Shown: positions 17,655 to 27,005, counted from the stretch's first letter. The stretch is DNA of 41,147 nt from Zhongshania aquatica (GCF_027257955.1 NZ_JANZNQ010000021.1:1-41147), one strand, 5' to 3'. The notes: generated from the sequence alone by a model not told the origin. Numbers and translations: made by a program.

Positions 17655-18002
17655 ATGAATGAGCATCGATCGGGTATCAATCCAGGTTTTTTAACCAAGC
17701 ATACCTTGAGCGTGTGCGGGATCAATGAAAACAATACCAAAGCGATTGTTGAGGAAATTGATGAGCTTCCCTGTGTTGACAGCGTTCAGTTCGATGCACG
17801 TAGAAAAACCTTAAAAATCGCCTACGACGCTTCTCATCACAATATCGATGAAATGATCGCCATTGTCGAAAAGCATGGTGCGGCAATAAAAGACAGCTGG
17901 TGGCCCCGAACCAGGCTGAGTTGGCAACGGCAGACCGATGAGAATATCAGGGATAACGCTAAACATGAGGCGCACTGCTGCAACAAGATGCCGCCTCATT
18001 AG
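17655..18002 (+). CDS. HMA-like small protein lacking the CxxC motif
   Basis: The 115-residue product starts at ATG 17655 behind a GGAGGA site. It has an HMA-like fold (KHTLSVCGINENNTKAIVEE, then VDSVQFDARRKTLKIAYDA), but the metal loop has a single Cys instead of CxxC. The C-terminal tail carries KHEAHCCNKMPPH, which could supply the missing ligands. It may be a regulator or adaptor rather than a standard chaperone. The stop touches the next small ORF. Confidence 0.6.
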   Translation: MNEHRSGINPGFLTKHTLSVCGINENNTKAIVEEIDELPCVDSVQFDARRKTLKIAYDASHHNIDEMIAIVEKHGAAIKDSWWPRTRLSWQRQTDENIRDNAKHEAHCCNKMPPH

Positions 18003-18014
18003 ATGAAAGAGAAA

Positions 18015-18191
18015 ATGAGCAACAAAGAACATCGATTAGGTGTCTCGGAAATTAATCTGGTGAGGGGCCAATTGACGTTGGAACCTGTCGATATGACTAG
18101 CAGTCTGTTGAGAAATGCAGTTTTAAGCATCCTGTATACCTTGCAACGAATGCCCAGGAAGAGGGCTGACCATTATATTAAGGGGGCATGA
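18015..18191 (+). CDS. Small ORF between the HMA-like gene and the permease
   Basis: This open frame of 58 codons from ATG 18015 begins MSNKEHRLGVSEIN and is otherwise featureless, with a basic tail (RMPRKRADHYIKGA). An in-frame ATG at 18003 is also possible. It fills exactly the gap between two genes of the operon and stops directly before the permease ATG, so it may be translated. I do not recognise it. Confidence 0.4.
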   Translation: MSNKEHRLGVSEINLVRGQLTLEPVDMTSSLLRNAVLSILYTLQRMPRKRADHYIKGA

Positions 18192-19544
18192 ATGGAGGAA
18201 AAAGACGATCGTTCGACACATTATGACGAGGGTAGCCTCTCTCTGTCAGGTACGGTGATGCTCGGGACTGGGGTGATGATCGGCGCAGGAATATTTGCGC
18301 TAACCGGGCAAATGGCAGAGATGACTGGTGCATTATTCCCATTGGCATTCCTCGCGGCCGCGATCATCGTTGGTTTCAGTGCTTACTCATACATCAAAAT
18401 ATCCAATGCCTACCCATCAGCAGGGGGGATCGGCATGTATCTGCATAAGGCCTATGGCGACCGGTTGCCCACTGCGTTTAATGCACTACTTATGTATTTT
18501 TCGATGGTCATCGCGCAGAGTTTTCTAGCGCGTACGTTCGGTTCTTACACCATGCAATTATTTGGCGGTGACCCTTCAGGGCAAATGACTCCTATACTCG
18601 GCGTCTCCCTAATTCTGGCGGCGTTCATTGTGAACCTGTTGGGTAATCGGTTGATTCAAGGGGTTGCAGGGTTTATCGGCCTACTGAAAATTGGTGGAAT
18701 TCTAATCTTTGGTCTCGTCGGCATCTGGTTAGCTGATAGCCTGGCAGTGGACTTTGACCATGTAAGCGAGACCGGTTCAGCCAGTAATTTCCTCGGCGCC
18801 ACAGCGCTGGGGATTCTGGCATTCAAAGGCTTTACCACTATTACCAATAGTGGTTCCGAGGTGATCGATCCACACCGCAATGTTGGTCGCGCCATTGTTA
18901 TTTCGATTGCTGCCTGTGTCGTTATCTATACATTGGTTGGTTTTGCGGTGGCCAGTAACCTCTCACTCAGGGAGATTATTCAAACTCGAGATTATTCCCT
19001 GGCTGCGGCCGCTCGACCTGCACTCGGTGAGTACGGCGTGTGGTTCACCGTTGCGATTGCCATGCTGGCGACGGCGGGAGGGATTCTTGCCAGTATTTTT
19101 GCGGTCTCCAGAATGCTGGCGATGCTAACGGAAATGAAGTTGGTGCCCCATAGCCATTTCGGTATGCCGGGTAGCATTCAGAAACATACATTGGTGTACA
19201 CCGTGGTTCTTGGACTTGTGCTCACCGCGTTCTTTGATCTTTCCCGTATAGCAGCACTTGGCATCATATTCTATCTGGTGATGGATATCGCCATTCACTG
19301 GGGTGTTCTGCGCTACTTGTTGGACGATGTTAAAGCCAAAAGCTGGGTCCCCGTTACCGCGATTATATTAGATTCGCTTGCACTAAGCGGGTTCGTTTGG
19401 GTGAAGTTGAATTCAGATCCATTTGTGTTGGGTGTGGCCGTTGTCACAATGATGCTAATCGCGATCGGAGAGCAACTATTCCTTGGATCTGAAAAACGAA
19501 AGCAAGCTGTGTCCCAAAGTCAGGCGCATGAACATCATCATTAA
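18192..19544 (+). CDS. APC-superfamily permease with His-rich tail
   Basis: The 450-residue product is an inner-membrane transporter of about 12 helices. The first has the APC glycine motif GVMIGAGIFALTG, and SNAYPSAGGIGMYL follows. The C-terminus ends SQAHEHHH. APC permeases move amino acids or amines with cations. Similar permeases occur inside copper clusters, but the substrate is unknown; transport of a copper-ligand amino acid such as His or Cys is possible. The start ATG follows GGGGGC four bases upstream. Confidence 0.8.
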   Translation: MEEKDDRSTHYDEGSLSLSGTVMLGTGVMIGAGIFALTGQMAEMTGALFPLAFLAAAIIVGFSAYSYIKISNAYPSAGGIGMYLHKAYGDRLPTAFNALLMYFSMVIAQSFLARTFGSYTMQLFGGDPSGQMTPILGVSLILAAFIVNLLGNRLIQGVAGFIGLLKIGGILIFGLVGIWLADSLAVDFDHVSETGSASNFLGATALGILAFKGFTTITNSGSEVIDPHRNVGRAIVISIAACVVIYTLVGFAVASNLSLREIIQTRDYSLAAAARPALGEYGVWFTVAIAMLATAGGILASIFAVSRMLAMLTEMKLVPHSHFGMPGSIQKHTLVYTVVLGLVLTAFFDLSRIAALGIIFYLVMDIAIHWGVLRYLLDDVKAKSWVPVTAIILDSLALSGFVWVKLNSDPFVLGVAVVTMMLIAIGEQLFLGSEKRKQAVSQSQAHEHHH

Positions 19545-19618
19545 AAATCATGTGGAGGAAGCCTGCCAGGCACAGAACGGGACTCTAGTGGTTAACTTTT
19601 GTTGTTTGGAGAATGGTA

Positions 19619-19720
19619 ATGGATCAAGTTAGCACACTTAAAGCGATCTATATGGGCATCGACACCCACCAGGAACTGGTGGTGTGTATGCGCAGCTATC
19701 GTGACTTTTTGAGACTCTAA
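19619..19720 (+). CDS. Micro-ORF of 33 codons upstream of the helical protein
   Basis: ATG 19619 to TAA 19720 encodes MDQVSTLKAIYMGIDTHQEL and a short tail with CMRSYRDFL, preceded by TTTGGAGA at about 19605-19612. It reads like a coding fragment with balanced composition, either a true small protein or the start of a truncated gene. I do not recognise its family. Confidence 0.35.
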   Translation: MDQVSTLKAIYMGIDTHQELVVCMRSYRDFLRL

Positions 19721-19752
19721 TCGATGAGTCAATCCACAACTGAGAAAAAATT

Positions 19753-20211
19753 ATGCAAATTGAAACCTTAAAAGATGTGCTGCACTGGACCCGGGAATTT
19801 CACCAACATCTCAGTCAGTGCTTATCCCATTGCGCAGACAAGAATACGGATGAACGGGCCCGGATGATTCTTGCTTACCTGTCCGATCACGAAAAAAGTC
19901 TCACAAAAGTTGTCAATGGCTTCGAAACCTCGGGCGATGAACATGCGCTGAACACCTGGTGTATGGAATATGTGGCAAAGCATCCTATCGTCCGACATGC
20001 ACATTGCGACGCGCCTTTTGCCGAGCTTGATGCCGCGCAAATCATGGAGGTGATTGTCGATCAGCATCAGCAGGTGATTGAGCTGTATCGCTATCTCGCC
20101 TCAAGGGCGGATATCCCCTCTGCCAAGGAGTTGATGGAATCACTCCGGTCGCTGGAGGAACACGAAATGATGCGTATGGTGCAGTCTGCCAACCGGTTCG
20201 GGGATATGTAG
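19753..20211 (+). CDS. Helical His/Cys-containing protein, ferritin/hemerythrin-like
   Basis: The 152-residue product is predicted mostly helical in four segments. Metal-type ligands are spread along it: WTREFHQHLSQCLSHCADK, SDHEKSL, HPIVRHAHCDAPFAEL, DQHQQVIELY and LEEHEMMRM. This pattern resembles small four-helix metal-binding proteins, sometimes annotated misleadingly in databases as hydroxyacyl-CoA dehydratase-like. It lies in the copper cluster and has no signal peptide, so a cytoplasmic metal-binding role is inferred. The exact family is uncertain. Confidence 0.55.
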   Translation: MQIETLKDVLHWTREFHQHLSQCLSHCADKNTDERARMILAYLSDHEKSLTKVVNGFETSGDEHALNTWCMEYVAKHPIVRHAHCDAPFAELDAAQIMEVIVDQHQQVIELYRYLASRADIPSAKELMESLRSLEEHEMMRMVQSANRFGDM

Positions 20212-20258
20212 AGACACTAATTTATTACAGATACACCACCATAAACGGAGGAATAGTC

Positions 20259-20513
20259 ATGACACTTAATGCGTTCAAATTCGGGATAGCCAGCGCGATT
20301 ACCGCGGCGATACTGTGGCTGGCTTGCAGCCTGTTGGTGATGTTAATGCCCGCCATGATGTTATCCATGTCTGGGGAAATGGTGCATATGCAACTGAATG
20401 AGATGGGTTGGCATTTGACATTCACTGGCGTTGTTGTGGGACTGGTGGCTTGGTCAGTGTCAGCGGGTATCGCCGGGTGGTTGCTGGCGGCTATTTACAA
20501 CCGCTTGCAGTAA
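20259..20513 (+). CDS. DUF5676 small membrane protein
   Basis: The 84-residue product has two membrane helices (ITAAILWLACSLLVMLMPAM and VVVGLVAWSVSAGIAGWLL) joined by a Met/His loop (MVHMQLNEMGWH). This matches the DUF5676 group common in metal islands. The ATG at 20259 follows CGGAGG. Its stop is 25 bases from the converging cytochrome gene. Confidence 0.72.
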   Translation: MTLNAFKFGIASAITAAILWLACSLLVMLMPAMMLSMSGEMVHMQLNEMGWHLTFTGVVVGLVAWSVSAGIAGWLLAAIYNRLQ

Positions 20514-20537
20514 GCCGATGGATTATGAGGTGCCATA

Positions 20538-21119
20538 TCAGTGACCATGCCCTTCCGAGTCTTGCCCACGTGCGGTGAGTATCTGGTATTGGTCGGGAGA
20601 CAATTCCGGCAATCGCTTCAGGAACGCCACCATGTTCCAGATACGTTCATCGTCATGCCCCGGTCCCCAGGCGGGCATGCCCGAAGCCTTGATGCCGTGT
20701 TTAATAATCCAGAATTGTCGCTTAATGGCCTCGTCGTCATTTTCGGTGTCGCCGGTATGTTCGTGCCCATGTTCATCGCCGGCTAGAGTTAGATTAGGGG
20801 GAGCGGGATACAGTCCCAGGGTGAAATCACTTTCGGTTTTGCCCGGCTTCAAATGGCACCCCGCACACATATCATTGTAGTCGGCGCCACCCGCCAGTAA
20901 CCGCTCCGGTGCGTTTAGGTCGCCAGGAACCTTAATGTCACTGGCAGCACGTGCAACTGAACGTTCACGCAAGGTTTCCAGCAGCCAGTAGGTCAGCCGA
21001 TTGTGTGGTACATCGGCTCCCATGGGGTAGAGACCTGAATAGAGAAACAGCCCACCACCCACCAGCGCGATGACAGCGGTAATGACCAGACTCTTGATAA
21101 AGGTGGTGAGCGCCGACAT
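20538..21119 (-). CDS. Membrane-anchored c-type cytochrome
   Basis: The 193-residue product has an N-terminal anchor (LVITAVIALVGGGLFLYSGL) and a single heme site, MCAGCHLKPG. SGMPAWGPGHDDERIW provides the axial Met (about residue 153). A His-rich insert (DEHGHEHTGD) follows the heme site, and the C-terminus ends GHGH. It is the last gene of the leftward copA-copB set, so it may take electrons from the multicopper oxidase reaction or carry copper. Start ATG 21119 follows CAAGGAG. Confidence 0.85.
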   Translation of the reverse strand: MSALTTFIKSLVITAVIALVGGGLFLYSGLYPMGADVPHNRLTYWLLETLRERSVARAASDIKVPGDLNAPERLLAGGADYNDMCAGCHLKPGKTESDFTLGLYPAPPNLTLAGDEHGHEHTGDTENDDEAIKRQFWIIKHGIKASGMPAWGPGHDDERIWNMVAFLKRLPELSPDQYQILTARGQDSEGHGH

Positions 21120-21137
21120 GAAAACTCCTTGGGTTGA

Positions 21138-21431
21138 TCAGTGTTGGTGTTCTGAATGTTGCTCGCCTGAGCTTTTTTCGTTGTCCTGATGATCAGCCTG
21201 CGCTTGATCCTTTTCAGAGTCGTTATTATGCGTGTCATTCATGCATTGTTTCATCATGGCTTGCATCACAGGATCATTCATATCCATCTTGCTGTGATCC
21301 ATATTTTTCATGGCTGCACAATCCGGTTTTTCAGCGTCTTTCATATGTTCTTTAGGTTCATGGGCCTGTGCTGAGAAAGCGATGCCCAGTGTGGAGAACA
21401 CGATGATAGTGGCTAGTGTTTTCATATTCAT
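21138..21431 (-). CDS. Met/His-rich periplasmic copper-binding protein
   Basis: From ATG 21431 the 97-residue product begins MNMKTLATIIVFSTLGIAFS, with cleavage after AQA. The mature part has CAAMKNMDHSKMDMND, AMMKQCM and a tail ending SEHQH. MDHSKM is the Cu-binding motif of PcoE/CopA Met boxes. The start is chosen because GAGGAA lies 8 bases upstream; the frame extends five codons further. It lies between copB and the cytochrome gene in one transcription unit. Confidence 0.75.
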   Translation of the reverse strand: MNMKTLATIIVFSTLGIAFSAQAHEPKEHMKDAEKPDCAAMKNMDHSKMDMNDPVMQAMMKQCMNDTHNNDSEKDQAQADHQDNEKSSGEQHSEHQH

Positions 21432-21483
21432 AAAGGTGTTCCTCATAGGTGTTTAAAAAGTTTCTATATCAACTTGGTGATTG

Positions 21484-22329
21484 TTAAAACCAGAATCGCA
21501 GTCCCGCGACGAATTGGGTGCCTGACGTATCTTGGCCTGCCGCGCGGCGGTAATCGGCTGTGTCGCCATAGGTGTCTGTCCATTCCACACCGATGTAGGG
21601 AGAAAATTGACGGCTGAATTCGTAACGCAGGCGCAAGCCCAAGGCGAGATCCGAGAGGCCCGACCCCAATCTATTATCAAGATCATCCTTGCCATACAGA
21701 TTCAGTTCCGCGCGGGGCTGTAAAATGAGCCGCTGTGTCAGCAGCAACTCGTACTCGGCCTCGGCAGAGAGTGCGGTCCGACCGTCGTCGCCAACATAGG
21801 CAGTCACATCCAGCTCAAACCAGTAGGGCGCCAGACCTTGTACACCGAATGCCAACCACTGACGGTCCTCACCTTCGTTATACTGGTCGAGTCGAACGCC
21901 GAGCTGCGTGTCGAAATAGGCATTAAGCGCATGGCCCCACAACAAGTCGGTTGAACTCTCCTCCAGCGTGCCGTCTGCGATATCACCCTCCGCTTTGATG
22001 ACAAAGCGGTCGTAGGTGGTGCCATACCAGGCCTGGATATCGTAAACCGTGCTATCGCTATCTTCCTGATACTCAAGGCGATCACTCAGAACGGACCAGA
22101 AGGCGTGTTCGTCCGCCAGTTTCAGTTGCCGTGGCCCCGGTTGTGCATAGGGCCCTTCGGTCAAGGTGTAACCGTCGGAATAGGCATGGGGATCACGGGC
22201 ATTGGCAGGAGCGCTGCCGCCCTGCGTTTGCATTTCGCCGTGATCCATTTGTGCCAGTACCGTATTCACTTGAAGTGCACCGACAGTAAAAACCAGTGTT
22301 GTTAGATATTTCATGGTATTCAGTTTCAT
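21484..22329 (-). CDS. copB: Outer-membrane copper resistance protein CopB
   Basis: The 281-residue product starts MKLNTMKYLTTLVFTVGALQ, with a signal peptide and a short Met-containing segment (AQMDHGEMQTQGG). A beta-barrel follows, with DPHAYSDGYTLTEGPYAQPG, WYGTTYDRFVIKAEG and a C-terminal aromatic (FWF) typical of outer-membrane proteins. CopB acts with CopA in copper sequestration or export. Its ATG overlaps the copA stop (ATGA); an upstream in-frame start at 22383 is unlikely because it would overlap copA much further. Confidence 0.9.
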   Translation of the reverse strand: MKLNTMKYLTTLVFTVGALQVNTVLAQMDHGEMQTQGGSAPANARDPHAYSDGYTLTEGPYAQPGPRQLKLADEHAFWSVLSDRLEYQEDSDSTVYDIQAWYGTTYDRFVIKAEGDIADGTLEESSTDLLWGHALNAYFDTQLGVRLDQYNEGEDRQWLAFGVQGLAPYWFELDVTAYVGDDGRTALSAEAEYELLLTQRLILQPRAELNLYGKDDLDNRLGSGLSDLALGLRLRYEFSRQFSPYIGVEWTDTYGDTADYRRAAGQDTSGTQFVAGLRFWF

Positions 22330-24170
22330 GACACCACCACCTCGCGGAACATGCCCGCATCCATATGAAACAGTAAGTGGCAATGCCAGGCCCAGCGGCC
22401 CAGATCATGGGGTGTGGTCAGGTAGCTGATGCGCTGCGCTGGTTGCACGGGAATGGTATGGCGGCGCACTCGCAATTCACCCTGGTCGGTTTCCAGTTCA
22501 CTCCACATACCGTGTAAGTGCATGGGATGGGTCATCATGGTGTCGTTTTGTAGAATAATTCTAACGCGTTCATTATGACGCAGAGAGACCGGTGTGCTTT
22601 TACCGAATTCAAGTCCGTCGAAAGACCAGCTATAGCGTTCCATATTGCCGGTAAGATGTAGTTCCAGCTCCCTCGCGGGCGGGCGGCGGTCATCCAGCAC
22701 ACCATCGATGGATTTCAGGTCAGCCAGCGTCAGCACTCGGTGGCCCTGTGGGCGCAGCCCACGCTGACTTAGGTTGCGCAGGCCAATACCTGGGTCGTCG
22801 AGATTGGTGCGCGGCGTGTCGACTCGCATATCCACCGAAGCGCCGTATTCAGTTCGGGCGTGGCGTATGGTGGATGAGGGTTTGGCAAGCTGGTGGTCTG
22901 CGCCGTTTTGCGTTCCGTGCATACTGTGGTCCATGGCCATGCCGCCATGCATTTGGGAATGATCCATGGTACCCATATTCATGGACCCCTGATTCATACC
23001 TTCGTGACCCGTGCTATGACTCATAGCCCCCATCATGTCCGCCATGGTCAACCACTCGACCGGATCGGGTTCTGGCACTGGCGCGGTTAAGCCTTGCCGC
23101 ACGGTCAGGGTGCCGCGGGCATAGCCGCTGCGATCGATGCTCTGGGCAAAAATTGTGTAGGCATCGTCCCGAGGTTCGACCATGACATCGTAGGTTTCGC
23201 CGGGGCCAAAGCGGAATTCATCCACAGTGACTGGCTCAACATCCTGACCATCCGCCTGGATCACCGTTAGCTGCAAACCGGGAACACGGACGTCGTAAAA
23301 GCTGTTGCTGGTGGCATTGATAAAACGAAGCCGTACACGATCACCGCGCTGGAACAACCCGCTCCAATTGCCCGCCGGGGTGGTGCCATTCATCAGGAAG
23401 GTGAGGGTGGCTGCCGACAGATCCGCCAAATCGGTCGGATTCATGCGCATCTGATTCCACATCTGGCGCTTTTCCAGTGCCGCCTGCAAGCCCAGCTTGG
23501 AGACATCGGCTGTGAAATCGAAAAAGGTGGGCTGGTTGAAGTTATAGACATCGCTTTGCACTTTCAGTTTGCTGAAGGCGCGCATCGGGTCTTCGTCGGT
23601 CCAGTCGGAAAGCTGTACCACGTAATCCTGGTCAGCGCGGTGTCTTTCACCCGCCCGTGGTTCAATAATCAGGGCGCCGTACATACCAGTCATCTCCTGA
23701 AAGCCGGAGTGGCTGTGGTACCAGTAGGTGCCGCTCTGCCTAAGTGTAAAGCGATAAACAAAGGTTTCTCCCGGGGCAATTCCATTGAAGCTGATGCCGG
23801 GTACACCATCCATTTCATAGGGCAGCAATATCCCGTGCCAGTGAATGGAGGTGGCGACCGGCAAACGATTAGTGACGCGGATGGTGACTTCATCGCCCTC
23901 GCGCAACCGTAGCGTCGGTGCCGGAATGGAGCCGTTGATGGTGGTCGCCATGCGCGTGACACCGGTAAAATTGACGGGTGTTTCGGCAATCACCAGATCG
24001 ATTTCTCGTCCGCTGAGCACTGGTGCTGAGCCCAGAGCAGTCGATCCTTTTACGGCCGACTGCACCCAGGACGGTGTGGCGGCCAGCACGCCACCGGCTG
24101 CCAGGCCCTGTACAAAGCGGCGGCGACCTAGTTGCCAGGGTTGTTTGGGTCTGGGGAAACCATGGGTCAT
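22326..24170 (-). CDS. copA: Multicopper oxidase CopA/PcoA
   Basis: The 614-residue product has a Tat signal (GRRRFVQGLAAGG, residues 15-27). The first copper-ligand motifs are HWHG at 110-113 and HSH at 152-154. MDHSQMHGGMAMDHSMHG forms a Met-rich copper site near residue 410. Near the C-terminus come HPMHLHGMW and WHCHLLFHMDAGM, which supply the type 1 and trinuclear ligands, all intact. It oxidises Cu(I) in the periplasm. It is divergent from copRS across a shared box and overlaps copB by four bases. Confidence 0.93.
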   Translation of the reverse strand: MTHGFPRPKQPWQLGRRRFVQGLAAGGVLAATPSWVQSAVKGSTALGSAPVLSGREIDLVIAETPVNFTGVTRMATTINGSIPAPTLRLREGDEVTIRVTNRLPVATSIHWHGILLPYEMDGVPGISFNGIAPGETFVYRFTLRQSGTYWYHSHSGFQEMTGMYGALIIEPRAGERHRADQDYVVQLSDWTDEDPMRAFSKLKVQSDVYNFNQPTFFDFTADVSKLGLQAALEKRQMWNQMRMNPTDLADLSAATLTFLMNGTTPAGNWSGLFQRGDRVRLRFINATSNSFYDVRVPGLQLTVIQADGQDVEPVTVDEFRFGPGETYDVMVEPRDDAYTIFAQSIDRSGYARGTLTVRQGLTAPVPEPDPVEWLTMADMMGAMSHSTGHEGMNQGSMNMGTMDHSQMHGGMAMDHSMHGTQNGADHQLAKPSSTIRHARTEYGASVDMRVDTPRTNLDDPGIGLRNLSQRGLRPQGHRVLTLADLKSIDGVLDDRRPPARELELHLTGNMERYSWSFDGLEFGKSTPVSLRHNERVRIILQNDTMMTHPMHLHGMWSELETDQGELRVRRHTIPVQPAQRISYLTTPHDLGRWAWHCHLLFHMDAGMFREVVVS

Positions 24171-24257
24171 GAGGCAATCTCTTTTGGGATAAGTGATGGT
24201 TGTTACACGTTCTGACTCCGCATACTAGCGAGCCGAGCCTGTCACCCGCATGACTTA

Positions 24258-24279
24258 AAAATGACAAAGTTGTAATCTA
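24258..24279. promoter_or_regulatory. CusR/CopR-type box between copA and copR
   Basis: AAAATGACAA-AG-TTGTAATCT matches the CusR box (AAAATGACAA, two bases, TTGTCATTTT) exactly in the left half and partly in the right half. It lies between divergent copA and copR, where the response regulator would be expected to activate copA and its own operon. Confidence 0.7.
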
Positions 24280-24366
24280 GTCGTCATCTTCTTGTGGGTT
24301 AGCCAGGTTTAGGCTGTTTCCAAACCATTCTGACACTCCATTCTGAAAATACGGAGCAGTGCAACG

Positions 24367-25059
24367 ATGCGGCTATTAGTGGTCGAAGACGAAATCAAGA
24401 CCGGCGATTATTTACAGCAGGGACTGACCGAGTCGGGCTTTCTGGTCACGTTAGTGCGCAATGGCCTCGACGGCCATCATTTGGCGATGACAGAGACCTT
24501 TGATTTGCTGGTGCTGGATGTCATGTTGCCGGACGTCGACGGCTGGCGCATTGTGCAGTCACTACGCGAGGCTGGACGTCAGACACCCGTACTGTTCCTA
24601 ACCGCCCGCGACAGCGTGGATGACCGCGTTAAGGGCCTCGAGCTGGGGGCTGACGATTACCTGGTCAAGCCCTTCGCCTTTGCCGAGCTGCTGGCCCGGG
24701 TGCGCACGCTGTTACGCCGTAGTACGGTGCCGGTGATGACCGATCAGATCAAAGTTGCCGACCTCACCCTGGATTTGCCGCGCCACCGGGCCACGCGCGC
24801 CGGCCGCAAGATCAATCTAAGCCACAAGGAGTTTTGTTTGCTGGAGCTGTTGGTCCGGCGACAGGGCGAAGTATTACCGCGCTCCTTGATCGCCTCCCAG
24901 GTGTGGGACATGAACTTCGATTCCGACACCAATGTCATTGACGTGGCCATACGTCGCCTAAGGGCAAAAATCGATGACGATTATCAACCCAAGCTGATTC
25001 ACACTGTGCGCGGCATGGGTTACAAGTTGGAGGTCGAGGACGACCATGACGAAAGTTAG
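24367..25059 (+). CDS. copR: Copper-responsive response regulator, OmpR type
   Basis: The 230-residue product has a receiver domain with DE at residues 8-9, the phosphoacceptor Asp in [13 protein letters not shown] at residue 51, and Lys in LVKPFAF. A winged-helix C-terminus ([15 protein letters not shown]) follows. Together with the sensor kinase it forms a CusRS/CopRS pair. It overlaps the kinase gene by 14 bases and faces copA, so copA-copB and perhaps the cus genes are the likely targets. Confidence 0.9.
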   Translation: MRLLVVEDEIKTGDYLQQGLTESGFLVTLVRNGLDGHHLAMTETFDLLVLDVMLPDVDGWRIVQSLREAGRQTPVLFLTARDSVDDRVKGLELGADDYLVKPFAFAELLARVRTLLRRSTVPVMTDQIKVADLTLDLPRHRATRAGRKINLSHKEFCLLELLVRRQGEVLPRSLIASQVWDMNFDSDTNVIDVAIRRLRAKIDDDYQPKLIHTVRGMGYKLEVEDDHDES

Positions 25060-26503
25060 TCTCGTCCGGAGACGACCACTGTCACTCAACAGCCGGGTGA
25101 TGCTGTTTGTCGCGATGGCTATCGGTTTCAGTTTGCTGATGATCGGTTATCTTGTGCTGAATGAAGTAGAGCGCCATTTTGCTGAACAGGATGCCGACGA
25201 GTTGGTGGTGATTACTCGTGCTGTTGAAGACGCTCTACAATCGGCGAAAGATCAGGACTCGGCTCCGGAGGGCGCCCTTGCGCGAGCTGTTTCTGGTCAC
25301 CATGGTGTCTACTTTCAAGTCTGGGATGATGCGGGACGTTTGGTCTATGGTCCTGAGGAAGGTGGACCTTTGCCACAAGCAAACGCCTATTCTCCTGTGA
25401 GCCGTATTCAGGTAGACAAGATTTACACCTGGCAAACTGACGGCAAAACCTACCGTGGCACTATCACTCATACCCGCATCGCGGGCCAGGATTATCGCAT
25501 CGTTGCTGCCATCGATATGGATTTCCACATCCATTTTTTGGAAAATTTTCGTCGTAGTTTGTGGTTGATCATGGTGGCGGCAGGGGCCATCACTCTCCTG
25601 GCGGCCTGGTATGGCGTGCATCAGGGGCATGCGCCAATACGTGCTCTGAGTGAGTCTATGGGTGATGTCCAGGTAGATCGGCTGCATGTGCGTCTCGACC
25701 CCAATACCGTGCCGGCGGAGCTGAAAACGCTGGTTGATTCGTTCAACCATATGATTGGCCGCTTGGAAGACAGCTTTGTTCGACTATCCCATTTCTCCGC
25801 CGATATCGCCCACGAATTGCGCACACCTCTGACCAATCTGATCACACAGACCCAGGTGGGTTTGGGGAAGTCCAGAAGCCTGGAAGAATATCGCGAACTG
25901 TTGTATTCAAATCTGGAAGAACAGGAGCGCCTGACCAAGATGGTTAACGACATGCTCTGGCTGGCCCAAAGCGAGCACGGCCTGCTCAAGCCTGTCTGGG
26001 AACCGCTCGATCTGGCCCGGGAAGTGCGCGAGCTGTTCGATTTTTTCGAGGCCTTGGCGGAGGAAAAACACATCGAATTGGTATTGGAGGGAAAGGCGCT
26101 AATTATACTGGGTGATCGCGGCATGCTGCGTCGTGCATTATCCAATCTGCTGTCCAATGCCCTACGTCATGCGCCTGCGGGGGCAAGTGTGCTGATCCGG
26201 CTGGATTCATCGGGCGAGGGTGGGGCGTTACTCAACGTACAGAATCCGGGGCCGGAAATTCCAGCCGAGCATTTGCCCAGGATTTTCGACCGGTTTTACC
26301 GGATCGATCCCTCCCGACAACGCCAAAGCGAAGGTGCGGGCTTGGGACTGGCTATCGTCAAGTCCATAGTCGAAGCTCATGAGGGGAATATCAAGGTGAT
26401 CTCCGAGCGCGACGTTACGCGTTTCACGATCAGCTTACCCAGCATGGCTGATGCAGAGGTGAGCGCTACCGGTGAAAGAGATGAGTCAACTGACCGTCGG
26501 TAA
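25046..26503 (+). CDS. copS: Heavy-metal sensor histidine kinase
   Basis: The 485-residue product has a first membrane helix ([20 protein letters not shown]), a periplasmic sensor domain of about 130 residues, a second helix ([18 protein letters not shown]), HAMP, the H-box [12 protein letters not shown] with His at about 256, and an ATPase domain with [11 protein letters not shown] and [13 protein letters not shown]. This is the CusS/CopS family layout. The gene is complete; its last 23 bases overlap the start of a truncated merR remnant in another frame, evidence of a junction there. Confidence 0.9.
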   Translation: MTKVSLVRRRPLSLNSRVMLFVAMAIGFSLLMIGYLVLNEVERHFAEQDADELVVITRAVEDALQSAKDQDSAPEGALARAVSGHHGVYFQVWDDAGRLVYGPEEGGPLPQANAYSPVSRIQVDKIYTWQTDGKTYRGTITHTRIAGQDYRIVAAIDMDFHIHFLENFRRSLWLIMVAAGAITLLAAWYGVHQGHAPIRALSESMGDVQVDRLHVRLDPNTVPAELKTLVDSFNHMIGRLEDSFVRLSHFSADIAHELRTPLTNLITQTQVGLGKSRSLEEYRELLYSNLEEQERLTKMVNDMLWLAQSEHGLLKPVWEPLDLAREVRELFDFFEALAEEKHIELVLEGKALIILGDRGMLRRALSNLLSNALRHAPAGASVLIRLDSSGEGGALLNVQNPGPEIPAEHLPRIFDRFYRIDPSRQRQSEGAGLGLAIVKSIVEAHEGNIKVISERDVTRFTISLPSMADAEVSATGERDESTDRR

Positions 26504-26591
26504 ACTGGCGCAAGCAGCTCGGGTCAGTGTCGAAACTATTCGTTATTACGAACGCCTCGGGCTTATCGAACAGCCGCTAAAGCCAGCTTAA
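26481..26591 (+). pseudogene. N-terminal remnant of a merR-type regulator
   Basis: ATG 26481 to TAA 26591 encodes [20 protein letters not shown] and a few more residues ending EQPLKPA. This is a MerR DNA-binding half that stops after 36 residues, whereas the family needs about 130. The end of copS overlaps it. The DNA after it is the cusA remnant, so the break is a deletion junction. Confidence 0.75.
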
Positions 26592-26639
26592 GGATACCGC
26601 ACCAACCCAAAAGCCACTCTGAAGCGGGTCTTCTTCATG

Positions 26640-26890
26640 AAATGAGCCCAAGAGCTAGGATCCACTTTGTAAGAAATCGATAATCTGTTGGCGCCTAGAG
26701 AATCGCATTGTCCGGGGTCGCCGTGAAGATCAGGATGATCATGCTGGTGTATCTCAACCAGTCCAGTGTACAAACGCAAGAGGAGTGCGATGCGTGAGGT
26801 TGCTCCGACAGAAGATACGCACCGTAATGCCATTCTGCACGGCCCCGGACTGCGGGTACGACTGGTTATGAGAGCAGCTCAATGGAGGCA
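26640..26890 (+). pseudogene. Degraded C-terminal fragment of a second cusA
   Basis: From about 26700 one frame reads [19 protein letters not shown], matching the intact CusA ([19 protein letters not shown]). After a frame change it reads HRNAILHGPGLRVRLVM against [15 protein letters not shown]. Nucleotide similarity to about 10730-10925 is visible, with stops and a frameshift. Upstream alignment back to about 26640 is weaker. It shows the island once carried two cus copies. Confidence 0.75.
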
Positions 26891-26989
26891 GAAGGATATC
26901 CCGTGTGCCGACAGGAGCCGTGTTGTCAGGAATGCCAACAAACCAGTCACACACTTGACTCTATAGCTACCATAGGGATTAGTATTGAG

Positions 26990-27005
26990 ATCAATTATCA
27001 TTAGC
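26990..27005. promoter_or_regulatory. Candidate Fur box upstream of the FTR1-type gene
   Basis: On the minus strand the segment reads GCTAATGATAATTGAT, close to the repeated GATAAT units of Fur sites. It lies 26 bases before the ATG at 27031. An iron permease gene behind a Fur box is expected, but the match was judged by eye. Confidence 0.35.

Noticed and set aside
26588-26833. Leftward ORF of 81 codons
   Set aside because: It is the antisense of the cusA remnant; the intact cusA shows a similar antisense frame.
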